A DNA stretch of 64,000 bases from positions 77,648 to 141,647 of the forward strand of contig CAYHHI010000002.1 in assembly GCA_964356335.1 (NCBI GenBank), read 5' to 3'. Shown here piece by piece: positions 34,800 to 42,978 of the stretch. The translations under genes were made by a program, and so were the position numbers. This DNA is from CAYHHI01 sp964356335 (GTDB lineage: Bacteria; Arandabacterota; Arandabacteria; Arandabacterales; Arandabacteraceae). Positions within the stretch are counted from its first letter, which is position 1. Every line of letters starts with the position of its first letter. The notes beneath the pieces are model-generated. The model was not told the origin of the DNA. It worked only from the letters and a program-made list of their open reading frames with translations, and ran no database searches.

Positions 34800-36350
34800 A
34801 TGAAAAGAACACTTAAAGGGGTCGGGGTAGCCGAGATGCGGCTACCCCTGATTCTTTTGGTGCTCGTTGCCTGTTGCCTTCCCAGGGCTTGCTTTGGGTG
34901 GAACGAGGACCAGGATGTGCCCAGCCCCAGCCAGGGCGACATCATCTTCAATGTCGACATCGTCACCTTCTACGAAAGCCCGGGCCGTAATCTTGAGGAG
35001 ATCTATTGCATGGTTCCCAATGAGCAGATACGCTACATACAAAAGGACGGTGCTTATGGGGGCAAGCTCCGGTACGAGATCAAGGTTATCGGCGAGGATG
35101 GCAAGACCGTTGAGGCTACTGAGAAAACCATAGAAGTGAATGCGTCATCGTCCCAGGATGCTTTGGATAGGACTGTCGTGCAAGTGCTCCAGTCCGAGAT
35201 TAGGGTTCCGCCTGGCATATATGAGTTCAGGGTGACGCTCGAGGACCTGAATGCCCGCAAGAAGACGCTCCTGGCATATCTCTTGAGGAGGCACAAGACC
35301 GGCACAAGCGAAGTGGTTGTCGAGTCGAAAGAGTTCAGGGAAGGTGAGTTTTTGCTGAGCGACATCGAGTTCGCAAGGAGCCTTAGGCGGACGTCGGAGG
35401 GTATGTTCCAGAAATCGGGCTATGAGGTGGTCCCCAATCCCCAGCGGCGTTACGGGCGGCTACTGCCTGAGTTGGCGGTGTTCTTCGAAGTCTATGACCT
35501 CAGGAGAACGCCGGGCACTGACAGCGTCGATGCCACCTATTCGATCGTGAATAGAGAAGGTAGCACCATATTCAGCAATGAGATGCCCATGGCACTGCAT
35601 GGTGCTAAATTCGGGGCGACGGCCCTCTTCGATGTCACATCACTCACCGGTGGAAGCTATGCGCTTGTTTTGACCGTGCGCGATGGAGCAGGCACCGTTC
35701 TTGCCGCCTCCGAACGGAAATTCGATGTAGTCTGGTCGTTCCTTTCCTGGGGCAAGTACGACAGTGAGAAGATCGAGGAGATGACTTACATTTTCAACGA
35801 TAAGGAGATGGAAGAGTTCAAGTCCATCTCGCCGGGAGAACAGGAGAAGTTCCTGGTGAATTTCTGGAAAGTACTTGATCCCACACCTGGAACAGCTGAT
35901 AACGAGGCGATGGTAGAGCATTACAGAAGAGTTGCCTACGCCGACGAGCATTTCGGCACTGCTGGCGTGAGGGGTGCCCTGAGCGACAGAGGAAGGATAT
36001 ACATCAAGTATGGGCAGCCTGATGATGTCCAGAGTTTCTACTCGGATTACGAGTTTGTAAGAGACAAGCACGACATGGAAGGTGGCACCAATCCGGTGCC
36101 AACCGATCCTTTCTCTCGAGTGGGGATAAAGGCGAGTCAGCAGTCGGACGAGGCGTCTTCGGATCAGCGGGGAGGGAGCACCGTGCACGGCAAGCCATAT
36201 GAGACTTGGACTTACGACGGGCCGGGCAACCCAGTCAGGAGGCTCAGCCAGAGGATGCCATCATCCGCAGGGATGCGCTTCATGTTTGTCGACGAGAGGG
36301 GAGTCGGCGATTTCAAGCTCGTCTACAGCAGCGAGAAGCAGGAATACTAA
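34800..36350 (+). CDS. GWxTD-domain protein with degenerate motif (module A)
   Basis: A 516-residue exported protein. The signal peptide is best read from the internal ATG at 34836 (RLPLILLVLVACCLPRAC); the first ATG at 34800 has no clear ribosome site. The C-terminal half is a GWxTD domain: EEFKSISPGEQEKFLVNFWK, PTPGTADNEAMVEHYRRV, then ALSDRGRIYIKYGQPDDVQ. The name-giving motif reads GALSD here, with Trp and Thr replaced. The region YETWTYDG and the end MRFMFVDERGVGDFKLVYS are typical. The family is common in uncultured FCB-related bacteria and has no proven function. The paralogue at 42971 keeps the Trp. Confidence 0.85.
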   Translation: MKRTLKGVGVAEMRLPLILLVLVACCLPRACFGWNEDQDVPSPSQGDIIFNVDIVTFYESPGRNLEEIYCMVPNEQIRYIQKDGAYGGKLRYEIKVIGEDGKTVEATEKTIEVNASSSQDALDRTVVQVLQSEIRVPPGIYEFRVTLEDLNARKKTLLAYLLRRHKTGTSEVVVESKEFREGEFLLSDIEFARSLRRTSEGMFQKSGYEVVPNPQRRYGRLLPELAVFFEVYDLRRTPGTDSVDATYSIVNREGSTIFSNEMPMALHGAKFGATALFDVTSLTGGSYALVLTVRDGAGTVLAASERKFDVVWSFLSWGKYDSEKIEEMTYIFNDKEMEEFKSISPGEQEKFLVNFWKVLDPTPGTADNEAMVEHYRRVAYADEHFGTAGVRGALSDRGRIYIKYGQPDDVQSFYSDYEFVRDKHDMEGGTNPVPTDPFSRVGIKASQQSDEASSDQRGGSTVHGKPYETWTYDGPGNPVRRLSQRMPSSAGMRFMFVDERGVGDFKLVYSSEKQEY

Positions 36351-36503
36351 GAAATGATTGACAAAGCATGGGGGTGGTATTAGGGTTACCTGAGCCGGTC
36401 TGGATGACGGCGTGGTTTCGACCTTGTAAATCTGAGTCCGAATCTGCCTGGATCACCTCTGACCTCAACCAGGAGAGGTTTGCGGGGTCGTTTAGAGGGT
36501 GGG

Positions 36504-36523
36504 GGCTGGTTTGGGCTGGTTTG
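36504..36523 (+). repeat. Perfect tandem duplication of a 10-base unit in a G-rich tract
   Basis: GGCTGGTTTG occurs twice head to tail. It lies inside a G/T-rich run (36497-36535) with four G-runs of three or more, though one loop (17 bases) is too long for a canonical quadruplex. Confidence 0.85.
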
Positions 36524-36534
36524 GTGTTTGTTGG

Positions 36535-36555
36535 GCAAGCAATTGGCTTGTTTTT
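36535..36555 (+). terminator. Weak rho-independent terminator
   Basis: GCAAGC (36535-36540) pairs with GCTTGT (36546-36551, one G-U pair) around a five-base loop, and a run of five T (36551-36555) follows at once. The short stem makes it a weak candidate for ending the module A transcript, 185 bases after the GWxTD stop. Confidence 0.4.
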
Positions 36556-36750
36556 GCGGCATATGTTTCACTAAGGAAGGAACCCCTGGCAGCTGGACTG
36601 ATGATGGCAATTCCGGTTCAGCCTTCCATAATTGTCTGATATCTACGGCAGAGTGTTGTGTGCGAGACACGGAAGAAGCAAGTACTGATCTGGTGAATGT
36701 GCCTGTGACCACTTGTGTTTCCGCGAACAGGCTCGTGCCAGGAGAGGGGA

Positions 36751-37128
36751 ACGAAGCTGCTCCCACGGAAGCTTGAGAAAGTTGACGAGATCCCGCGTGT
36801 CTCTCTCGCTGACATGGCTTTTCTCGTCCTGATATTCTGTCTGGTGTGTACGGCCTTTGCGGTTGAGGAAGGCCTTGGTTTGCAACTGCCGAGCAATAAC
36901 ACCATCGGCATAACGGGGTTTCCGGACGGCCGCATCGAGATAGATGGCAGGCCCGTGTCACTTGACATGGTAAGGCCGACGGTAGAGGCAGCGCTTATTG
37001 GCAATGATCGGCTTGTTGTTGTTATCGAGACTGATACTCAATCTGAGCATGGGCTCTTGGTGGACATTCTGGACAGACTTGAGTCTGCCAAGGCCTCGAG
37101 AATCTCGCTCAAGGAACATGGAAGGTAG
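36751..37128 (+). CDS. ExbD/TolR-type proton-channel subunit, unusual start
   Basis: Inner-membrane protein of about 125 residues that, with ExbB/TolQ, couples proton flow to TonB or Tol. The cytoplasmic N-terminus (LLPRKLEKVDEIPRVSLADMAF), one helix (LADMAFLVLIFCLVCTAFAV, with the conserved Asp) and the periplasmic domain (LQLPSNNTIGITGFPDGRIEIDG) are typical. The codon at the expected start position is ACG (36751), preceded by GGAG at 36741-36744; a GTG at 36715 is in frame but lies before that ribosome site and adds 12 unconserved residues. No ExbB/TolQ or TonB gene is near, so the partner is encoded elsewhere. Confidence 0.8.
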   Translation, partial: TKLLPRKLEKVDEIPRVSLADMAFLVLIFCLVCTAFAVEEGLGLQLPSNNTIGITGFPDGRIEIDGRPVSLDMVRPTVEAALIGNDRLVVVIETDTQSEHGLLVDILDRLESAKASRISLKEHGR

Positions 37129-37303
37129 GAAGCAATGTTCCGTTCGGATTTGCGCTGCCGGACTGGAGGCTCGCGGTGTTCTCCTCTTTGGCGTGCGGGA
37201 GATTGATGAACAAGTTCTGCGATTTGGTCTCAGGTGAAGCGGGTCGGCAGTCGGGTGACGTCGGCCCTGGCTCGAATCACGATCGTGCACCAGGAGGATA
37301 GGC

Positions 37304-37984
37304 ATGGCAGATCTCCGGAATTTCGGGCTTATATTCTCAAGTCCAAGTGCGGTGGCCAGGAATCTAGGGGAGGCCCCGGCCTGGTATCTTCCCCTTGTTG
37401 TGATCATTCTCGTAACCGTGATCTTCACATTCAGTACCCAGACCTATCAGCTCGAATACCAGCGGCAGATGTTGGAGAAGATCAAGCAGCACACCGGCCG
37501 TGACTTTGATATTGAGGCCAGGCTCAAGCCCTCTGCCGGCAAACTGGCTATGTCGGGCATGGGTGCCGCCGTAGGGGTCGGATTCTTTCTGCTTGTTGGG
37601 GCTGCAATTCTGAATGGCATCGCAGCTGTCATGGGAGGCAGGGGTGGTTTTCGCAGGATGTTTACTTTTTACGGATATGCTTCGCTGGTGACTTCACTTG
37701 GCAGCTTAATAAAGATACCGCTTGTATTTGCCAAGAAGAGTATCGACGTGCGGACCAGTCTGGCAGCATTTGCCCCCGGCGTACCCTTTGACTCACCCGT
37801 TGGCATATTGCTTGGATCAACTGACATATTCTCCATCTGGGCGCTTGTTGCCACCATCATCGGTTTCAACGTCCTTACGGAGCTGGGTATGAAGAAGTCG
37901 ATTGCAGTCGGTATTGGACTCTACGCCCTGTTTGTTCTCTTCTCAGTCAGCATGGGTGTACTGCGCGCAAAGACAATAGGATAA
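37304..37984 (+). CDS. Yip1-family membrane protein
   Basis: A 226-residue polytopic protein with about five helices (WYLPLVVIILVTVIFTFS, MGAAVGVGFFLLVGAAILNGIA, YGYASLVTSLGSLIKIPLVF, IFSIWALVATIIGFNVL, VGIGLYALFVLFSVSM). The N-terminal FSSPSAVARNL motif and the helix pattern match the bacterial Yip1 (PF04893) group, which has no settled bacterial role. ATG 37304 follows CAGGAGG. It lies 21 bases before the TolC-like gene and is probably the first gene of the exporter operon, perhaps assisting its assembly. Confidence 0.75.
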   Translation: MADLRNFGLIFSSPSAVARNLGEAPAWYLPLVVIILVTVIFTFSTQTYQLEYQRQMLEKIKQHTGRDFDIEARLKPSAGKLAMSGMGAAVGVGFFLLVGAAILNGIAAVMGGRGGFRRMFTFYGYASLVTSLGSLIKIPLVFAKKSIDVRTSLAAFAPGVPFDSPVGILLGSTDIFSIWALVATIIGFNVLTELGMKKSIAVGIGLYALFVLFSVSMGVLRAKTIG

Positions 37985-38005
37985 GCCATTCGGAGGGGTG
38001 TAGGT

Positions 38006-39316
38006 ATGAGCGCACGACCTAAGGGGATCGCATTTGTACTGTTACTAAGTGGCTTGGTTCTCGTCAGACCTGCGGGCGGTGTGGAGCCTGGCAGCCCGCT
38101 CAAGCTTGATCTCGACAAGTGCGTCCAGATGGCGGTAGAGGGTAACACCTCTGTCCTCAAGGCAGAATATGGCCTGGACCTTTATCGAAATGGAGTGATC
38201 AGCTCTGCCTCCAATCTTCTGCCATCAGCCAGATGGCGGTCGAGCAGTAGCAGATCGAAGTCGGCCACTCCTCGGCTGGTGGACGGCCAGTTCGTTTCAG
38301 GAAGCAAGAGCTACAGTTCCTCATTCTCGGTTGATGAGGGACTCTCCGCCGCGAGCATTATGGGTGTGTTCGAATCGCTTGCGAACAGGAATGCGGCGGA
38401 GCAAGACGTCCGAGCAATGAGACAGGATGTATCTTACAATGCCAAGAAGACCTACCTCGAGGTGCTCAAAGCTAAGAGGCTGCTCTCGGTCAAGGAGGAG
38501 ACCTTTTCTCGGAGCAAGAAGCGCCTCGAGAGAGCCCAGGCGATGCTCGACGTCGGCTCAGGCGTCAGGTCCGATGTCCTGAGGGCTCAGGTCGAGATGA
38601 GCAGCAATGAACTCGATCTCATAACGCAAAGGAATAACCTGAGGCTTGCCGAGACCGCCCTCAAGTCTTTTCTGAGAATACTGGATGACCAGGCGATAGA
38701 GCTGGACGACATCCTTGAGGCCGGTGAGGCCACTTATGAGCTGGAAGCGGCGCTCGCCGACGCCATGGAGATGAGGCCGGATATAAAGGCCGGAATGCAA
38801 ACGGTCAGAGCAGGCAAATCAGGGGTGTGGAAAGAAAGAGGCGGTTGGATTCCTACGCTGTCATACGGGTGGGCGCGTGATTATATGGGTTCGGGATTCC
38901 CTGAGAGAGCTCTTGACATCTGGGATGAGGCGGGATGGAAGTGGGGCCTGGGCCTTAGTGTGAACCTTTTCGACGGGTTTGGGACCTTCAGCCGGGTGAG
39001 AATGGCCAAGGCTCAGCTCAGGTCGGCGAACGAAGATCTCAACCAAATGAAGCGAGATGCAGCACTGGAGGTCAAGCAGGCATTCTACAATGTGGAGGAG
39101 GCACGCCAGCGAATCAAGGTGAGCGCTGAGACGGTGAGCCTCGCCCAGGAGGAGTTGAGACTTGCGGAAGAGAGATACAGGCTTGGCGGCGGGACCATGC
39201 TCGAACAGATAGATGCCCAGGTAACCCTGAGCGAGGCCGAGACTTCAAATATCCAGGCTCTCTACGACTACCTGCTTTCGCAGGCGGCGCTTGTGAAGGC
39301 AATGGGAAAGGATTGA
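38006..39316 (+). CDS. TolC-family outer membrane channel
   Basis: A 436-residue outer membrane efflux protein. Signal peptide (GIAFVLLLSGLVLVRPAGG), then two repeats of the long alpha-helical barrel pattern; characteristic stretches are YNAKKTYLEVLKAKRLL and RLGGGTMLEQIDAQVTLSEAE near the C-terminus. It would trimerise to form the exit duct for the membrane fusion protein (39324) and permeases (40547, 41764). ATG 38006 follows GGAGGGG. Substrate unknown. Confidence 0.9.
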   Translation: MSARPKGIAFVLLLSGLVLVRPAGGVEPGSPLKLDLDKCVQMAVEGNTSVLKAEYGLDLYRNGVISSASNLLPSARWRSSSSRSKSATPRLVDGQFVSGSKSYSSSFSVDEGLSAASIMGVFESLANRNAAEQDVRAMRQDVSYNAKKTYLEVLKAKRLLSVKEETFSRSKKRLERAQAMLDVGSGVRSDVLRAQVEMSSNELDLITQRNNLRLAETALKSFLRILDDQAIELDDILEAGEATYELEAALADAMEMRPDIKAGMQTVRAGKSGVWKERGGWIPTLSYGWARDYMGSGFPERALDIWDEAGWKWGLGLSVNLFDGFGTFSRVRMAKAQLRSANEDLNQMKRDAALEVKQAFYNVEEARQRIKVSAETVSLAQEELRLAEERYRLGGGTMLEQIDAQVTLSEAETSNIQALYDYLLSQAALVKAMGKD

Positions 39317-39323
39317 CCGCAAG

Positions 39324-40550
39324 ATGACCAGGAAGAAGGTAATCATTCTCGCCGCCGCCGTTGTCGGCATTACTGCCATCGTGATTGCCAACCTCAAGCT
39401 GTCCTATGAATCCGGGGTGACTGTCGAGGTGGCTGAAGTCAAGAAGGGGCCGATAATCGAGAAGGTGTCGGGACCGGGTGTCATCTATGCCGAGGCTTCG
39501 GTCAAGATCAGCTCGTCCGTGATGGGAAGGATTACCAATCTTGCCGTCAAGGAGGGGGACATCGTCAGGAAGGGAGACATTCTCATTGAGATAGACGACT
39601 CCCAGTACCAGGCCCGCCTGAACCAGGCTGAGGCCAATCACCGGGCGGCTCTTGCGCGAATGGAACTTGCCAGGGCGAGACTCGAGGATGCGCGCAGGGA
39701 GATGGACAGAGTGGTCACCCTCTCCGCATCCAAACTTGTTTCTGACAGAGAAGTGGAGACAGGTAAGACCGCTTCTGCGGTGGCGCAGGCTGACTTCGAC
39801 GCCTCGAGCGAGGCAGTCCATGAGGCCAAGGCGGGCCTCATGGCAGCCAAGGACGATCTTGAGAAGACAACCATAGCCGCACCCATCTCCGGGACCGTAA
39901 CGAGCCTGAACGTGGAGACGGGGGAGATCGTCATCACCGGAACCATGAACAATCCCGGCACGGTTATCATGACAATCAGCAATCTTGACACAATGGAAGT
40001 GAGAGCGGACATAGACGAGACCGACGTGGCCAAGGTCCGACCCGGCCAGAGCGTTGAGATAAGTGTGGACGCTTTTGCGGACACCTTGCTCGCAGGGGTT
40101 GTCTCGGTGGTCGGGAGCTCATCAAGCTCCGCAAAGTCATACACCGCAAGCTCTCAAGAGCGTGCGACCTTCGAGGTCAGAATAAGGATAAAGGCCTATC
40201 TGCCGGGTCTGAGACCGGGCATGGCGACCACCGTGGACATTGTGACCGCGACCAGGGACAGTGCCACCTACGTCCCGATGCAATCTCTTGTCTCAAGAGA
40301 TGTCGGCGAGGGAGACAAGAAGAAGGAGACTGAAGGGATCTTCACGATCGAGAAATCAAGAGCGAGATTCGTCCCTCTGCGCACGGGTATATCGGACGAC
40401 AAGAATATCGAGATCCTGGGTGAGCTCCGTCCCGATCAAGATGTGATCATCGGACCCTTCAAGACGCTACGGGACCTTGAAGATAGCACCAAGGTGAAGG
40501 TGACCGCACCGAAAGCAACCAACGGGAAAGTAACCAAAGCAAAAGCATGA
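39324..40550 (+). CDS. Periplasmic membrane fusion protein, MacA/HlyD type
   Basis: A 408-residue adaptor linking the inner-membrane permeases to the TolC channel. Layout: N-terminal anchor (VIILAAAVVGITAIVIANL), barrel strand (VSGPGVIYAEASVKISS), lipoyl half-motif (IVRKGDILIEIDDSQY), a coiled-coil hairpin (about 95-185), second lipoyl half (TTIAAPISGTVTSLNVETGEIV), and a beta-barrel domain (VRPGQSVEISVDAF, PGLRPGMATTVDIVT). It starts seven bases after the TolC stop and overlaps the first permease by four bases. Confidence 0.9.
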   Translation: MTRKKVIILAAAVVGITAIVIANLKLSYESGVTVEVAEVKKGPIIEKVSGPGVIYAEASVKISSSVMGRITNLAVKEGDIVRKGDILIEIDDSQYQARLNQAEANHRAALARMELARARLEDARREMDRVVTLSASKLVSDREVETGKTASAVAQADFDASSEAVHEAKAGLMAAKDDLEKTTIAAPISGTVTSLNVETGEIVITGTMNNPGTVIMTISNLDTMEVRADIDETDVAKVRPGQSVEISVDAFADTLLAGVVSVVGSSSSSAKSYTASSQERATFEVRIRIKAYLPGLRPGMATTVDIVTATRDSATYVPMQSLVSRDVGEGDKKKETEGIFTIEKSRARFVPLRTGISDDKNIEILGELRPDQDVIIGPFKTLRDLEDSTKVKVTAPKATNGKVTKAKA

Positions 40551-41767
40551 CGTTCCTTGATATGGCGGCACTGTCCTCTGCCGCTCTCCTCAAACATAAG
40601 CTGCGCTCAGCTCTCACACTTCTGGGCATCGTCATAGGCATAATCTCCGTGAGTTCGATCACATCTGTGGTGCGGGGCGTGGACAAGTATATGGCGGCCC
40701 TCTTTGGCAGCATGGGCTCAGAGGGTTTCGCGGTCACCAAGATCGGAATGCCTGGGAGTGAGGAGGAATTCCTTAGATCCCTTAAGCGCAAGGACATAAT
40801 ACCGGAGGTTGCGGCAACCATAAAACGTGAGTGCCCGTCGGTGATGCATGTCGCTCCGTTCGTGCGGGCCGCTGCAACGGTGAAGAGCGGACGGTTGAGT
40901 GCGGAAAACGTTTACATAGAAGGTACCTCCGAAGATGCCCAGTACATGACTGAGATCGGGCTCGATGTGGGCAGGTATTTCACTCCGTATGAAGTCCAGC
41001 ACGCCAGCGCGGTTTGCATCGTCGGGTCTGACGTCGCGGAGAAGATCCTTGCCGGTTCGGATCCGACCGGAAGGATAATTTATATAAAGGGCCACAGGTT
41101 CACCGTTATAGGGACGCATGCCAAGATGGGCAGCGTGCTCGGCATATCGCGCGATTCCTTTGTCCGGGTGCCTCATACCACCTTTGAGCGGGTCTTCGGC
41201 CGTGGCTTCGATGCTGAGATCTCGGTGCGAGCGATAGGTCCTGAGGCGGTAGGCCAGGCAACCGAGGAGGTCAGGGGTGTAATGAGGCGGGTGAGGAAAC
41301 TTGGGCCGCACCAGGAAGACGATTTCGGCATAATCACGTCCGACTCCCTCCTCCAGATGTGGCGCCGACTTTCGGCGAACATCTTCCTCGCGGTCGTGGG
41401 GGTCGGAAGCATCTCCCTCCTTGTGGGCGGGATCGGCATCATGAACATCATGTTTGTCTCGGTCAAGGAGCGAACCAACGAGATAGGTATAAGGAAAGCC
41501 ACGGGTGCCACGAGAAGACAGATATTGCTCCAATTCCTCACGGAATCGGCGATGCTCTGCCTCATGGGTGGAACCCTTGGCGTCGCCGTCGGTGTCGGTG
41601 CCGCCAAGATCCTGGCATGGAGAACCAAAGTTCCCGTGGCTGCGGAATGGTGGACGGTGGGATTGTCGCTTGCGGTGGCGATAGGGGTCGGACTCTTCTT
41701 CGGAGTATACCCTGCGGTCAAGGCCGCCTCCCTGAAACCGGTCGATGCCCTGAGGTATGGACAGTGA
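40547..41767 (+). CDS. MacB/FtsX-type ABC permease, first of pair
   Basis: A 406-residue inner-membrane protein with one N-terminal helix (LRSALTLLGIVIGIISVSSI), a periplasmic MacB_PCD domain of about 200 residues, and three C-terminal helices with the FtsX motif IGIMNIMFVSVKERTNEIGIRKATGATRR. It lacks an ATP-binding domain, and no separate ATPase gene is present in the cluster. It shares the start/stop overlap ATGA with the fusion protein, and GTGA with the second permease. With that paralogue it probably forms a heterodimer. Confidence 0.88.
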   Translation: MTFLDMAALSSAALLKHKLRSALTLLGIVIGIISVSSITSVVRGVDKYMAALFGSMGSEGFAVTKIGMPGSEEEFLRSLKRKDIIPEVAATIKRECPSVMHVAPFVRAAATVKSGRLSAENVYIEGTSEDAQYMTEIGLDVGRYFTPYEVQHASAVCIVGSDVAEKILAGSDPTGRIIYIKGHRFTVIGTHAKMGSVLGISRDSFVRVPHTTFERVFGRGFDAEISVRAIGPEAVGQATEEVRGVMRRVRKLGPHQEDDFGIITSDSLLQMWRRLSANIFLAVVGVGSISLLVGGIGIMNIMFVSVKERTNEIGIRKATGATRRQILLQFLTESAMLCLMGGTLGVAVGVGAAKILAWRTKVPVAAEWWTVGLSLAVAIGVGLFFGVYPAVKAASLKPVDALRYGQ

Positions 41768-42978
41768 ACTGGTTTGGCGGGATCGTACGGATTGCCCTGC
41801 AATCACTCTGGGCCAATAAGCTGCGGACTGTGCTGACCACCATCGGAGTAGTAATCGGGATAGGCACCATCATAGGGATGCTATCTTTGATTAACGGCAT
41901 AAACCAGTCTGTGGCGCAGGAATTCAAGAAGCTCGGGCCGAACGTGATCTATGTCACGCGGGATGAGCCGGGCATCCATGTGGGCATGAGAGGCGAGAGA
42001 GAAAGGAAAGAGATAACCCTTGACGAGGTTGAAAAGATCAAGAAGAGGTGCGGATCAATCGAGAAGCTTTCGATAGTGGCCGGTGGCCGGACCGAGGTGG
42101 GGTTCCAGGGCAGGCGCACAGGCATGGTCACGGCGAGAGGTGTGGGCTCGGACTATGCCGATGTCGGGAAGGTGGCCATAGACCAGGGCAGATTCTTCAC
42201 CGATGCCGAGGACCGGAGGTCGATGGTTTGCGTCCTGGGGGCAGGCATTGTCAATGGCATCCTCGGCAAGGTCTCGCCCATAGATAGGGAGGTCGAGATC
42301 GAGGGGAGGAAGTTCCAGGTGGTGGGTACTCTCGAGGCTACGGGCGCGGTCTTCGGCGAGAGCAGCGATGACATCGCCCTTATACCATATCGGGCGGCGC
42401 GGGAGGTCTTCGGCGAATTCCGTGAGGTTATGGTGATGGCCCTTCCCCGTCAAGGCGTCAAGGTCGAGGACGCGATGGATGACCTGAGAGTGACCATGAG
42501 GGTGATCCGGAAGATTCCTCCCGCCAAAGAGGATACCTTCGCGCTTTCCACTCAGGAGTCGCTCCTGGCGACGTATAACAAGTTGACAGGCTCGATCTAC
42601 TGGGTTATGAGAATAGTAGCGTCAATAGCACTCCTGGTGAGCGGCATAGGCATAATGAACATAATGCTCGTTGTCGTGATGGAGAGGACAAGGGAGATCG
42701 GCCTGAGGAAAGCGATCGGAGCTACAAGGACGGCAATCATGGCCCAGTTTCTGGTGGAGGCTGTGGTGCTCACTCTGATCGGCGGTGCCGCAGGGATAGC
42801 CCTCGGTTTCCTCATCCGCCTTGGTGTCGCTTTAGGTACTCCGCTTCCCGCAAGCGTTCCCATATGGGCAGTGCCGATGGCGCTTGGAATATGCTGCGCC
42901 GTCGGCATATTCTTTGGGTTCTATCCGGCATTCAGGGCGTCAGGGCTCGATCCCGTTGAGGCATTACGGTATGAATAG
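41764..42978 (+). CDS. MacB/FtsX-type ABC permease, second of pair
   Basis: A 404-residue paralogue of the preceding permease: N-terminal helix (LRTVLTTIGVVIGIGTIIGML), periplasmic domain, then helices with IGIMNIMLVVVMERTREIGLRKAIGATR and the closing PVEALRYE. GTG 41764 overlaps the first permease's stop by four bases; a longer in-frame extension to 41359 lies wholly in the first permease gene and is not coding in that frame. Its end overlaps the next gene by eight bases. The needed ATPase (MacB-NBD/LolD type) must come from elsewhere. Confidence 0.88.
   Translation: MNWFGGIVRIALQSLWANKLRTVLTTIGVVIGIGTIIGMLSLINGINQSVAQEFKKLGPNVIYVTRDEPGIHVGMRGERERKEITLDEVEKIKKRCGSIEKLSIVAGGRTEVGFQGRRTGMVTARGVGSDYADVGKVAIDQGRFFTDAEDRRSMVCVLGAGIVNGILGKVSPIDREVEIEGRKFQVVGTLEATGAVFGESSDDIALIPYRAAREVFGEFREVMVMALPRQGVKVEDAMDDLRVTMRVIRKIPPAKEDTFALSTQESLLATYNKLTGSIYWVMRIVASIALLVSGIGIMNIMLVVVMERTREIGLRKAIGATRTAIMAQFLVEAVVLTLIGGAAGIALGFLIRLGVALGTPLPASVPIWAVPMALGICCAVGIFFGFYPAFRASGLDPVEALRYE

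Larger units (their letters stand above)
36351..36750 (+). other. 400-base intergenic stretch without a recognisable gene
   Basis: Short open frames here have poor codon use and no family features. The stretch holds a promoter-like TTGACA (36358-36363) with a weak TAGGGT 17 bases on, a G/T-rich tract with a perfect 10-base tandem repeat (36504-36523), and a weak hairpin followed by five T (36535-36555). ExbB, the usual partner of the ExbD that follows, is absent and no remnant of it is visible. Confidence 0.6.

Noticed and set aside
36368..36574. Short 68-residue frame in the non-coding stretch
   Set aside because: It contains the G/T-rich repeat, has no ribosome site or family features, and runs over the terminator-like hairpin.
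41359..41763. N-terminal extension of the second permease
   Set aside because: It lies wholly inside the first permease gene in another frame and is Arg/His-rich; the GTG at 41764 with its overlap is a better start.
40718..41806. 362-residue minus-strand frame over the first permease
   Set aside because: An antisense shadow of the FtsX-type permease with no recognisable family.
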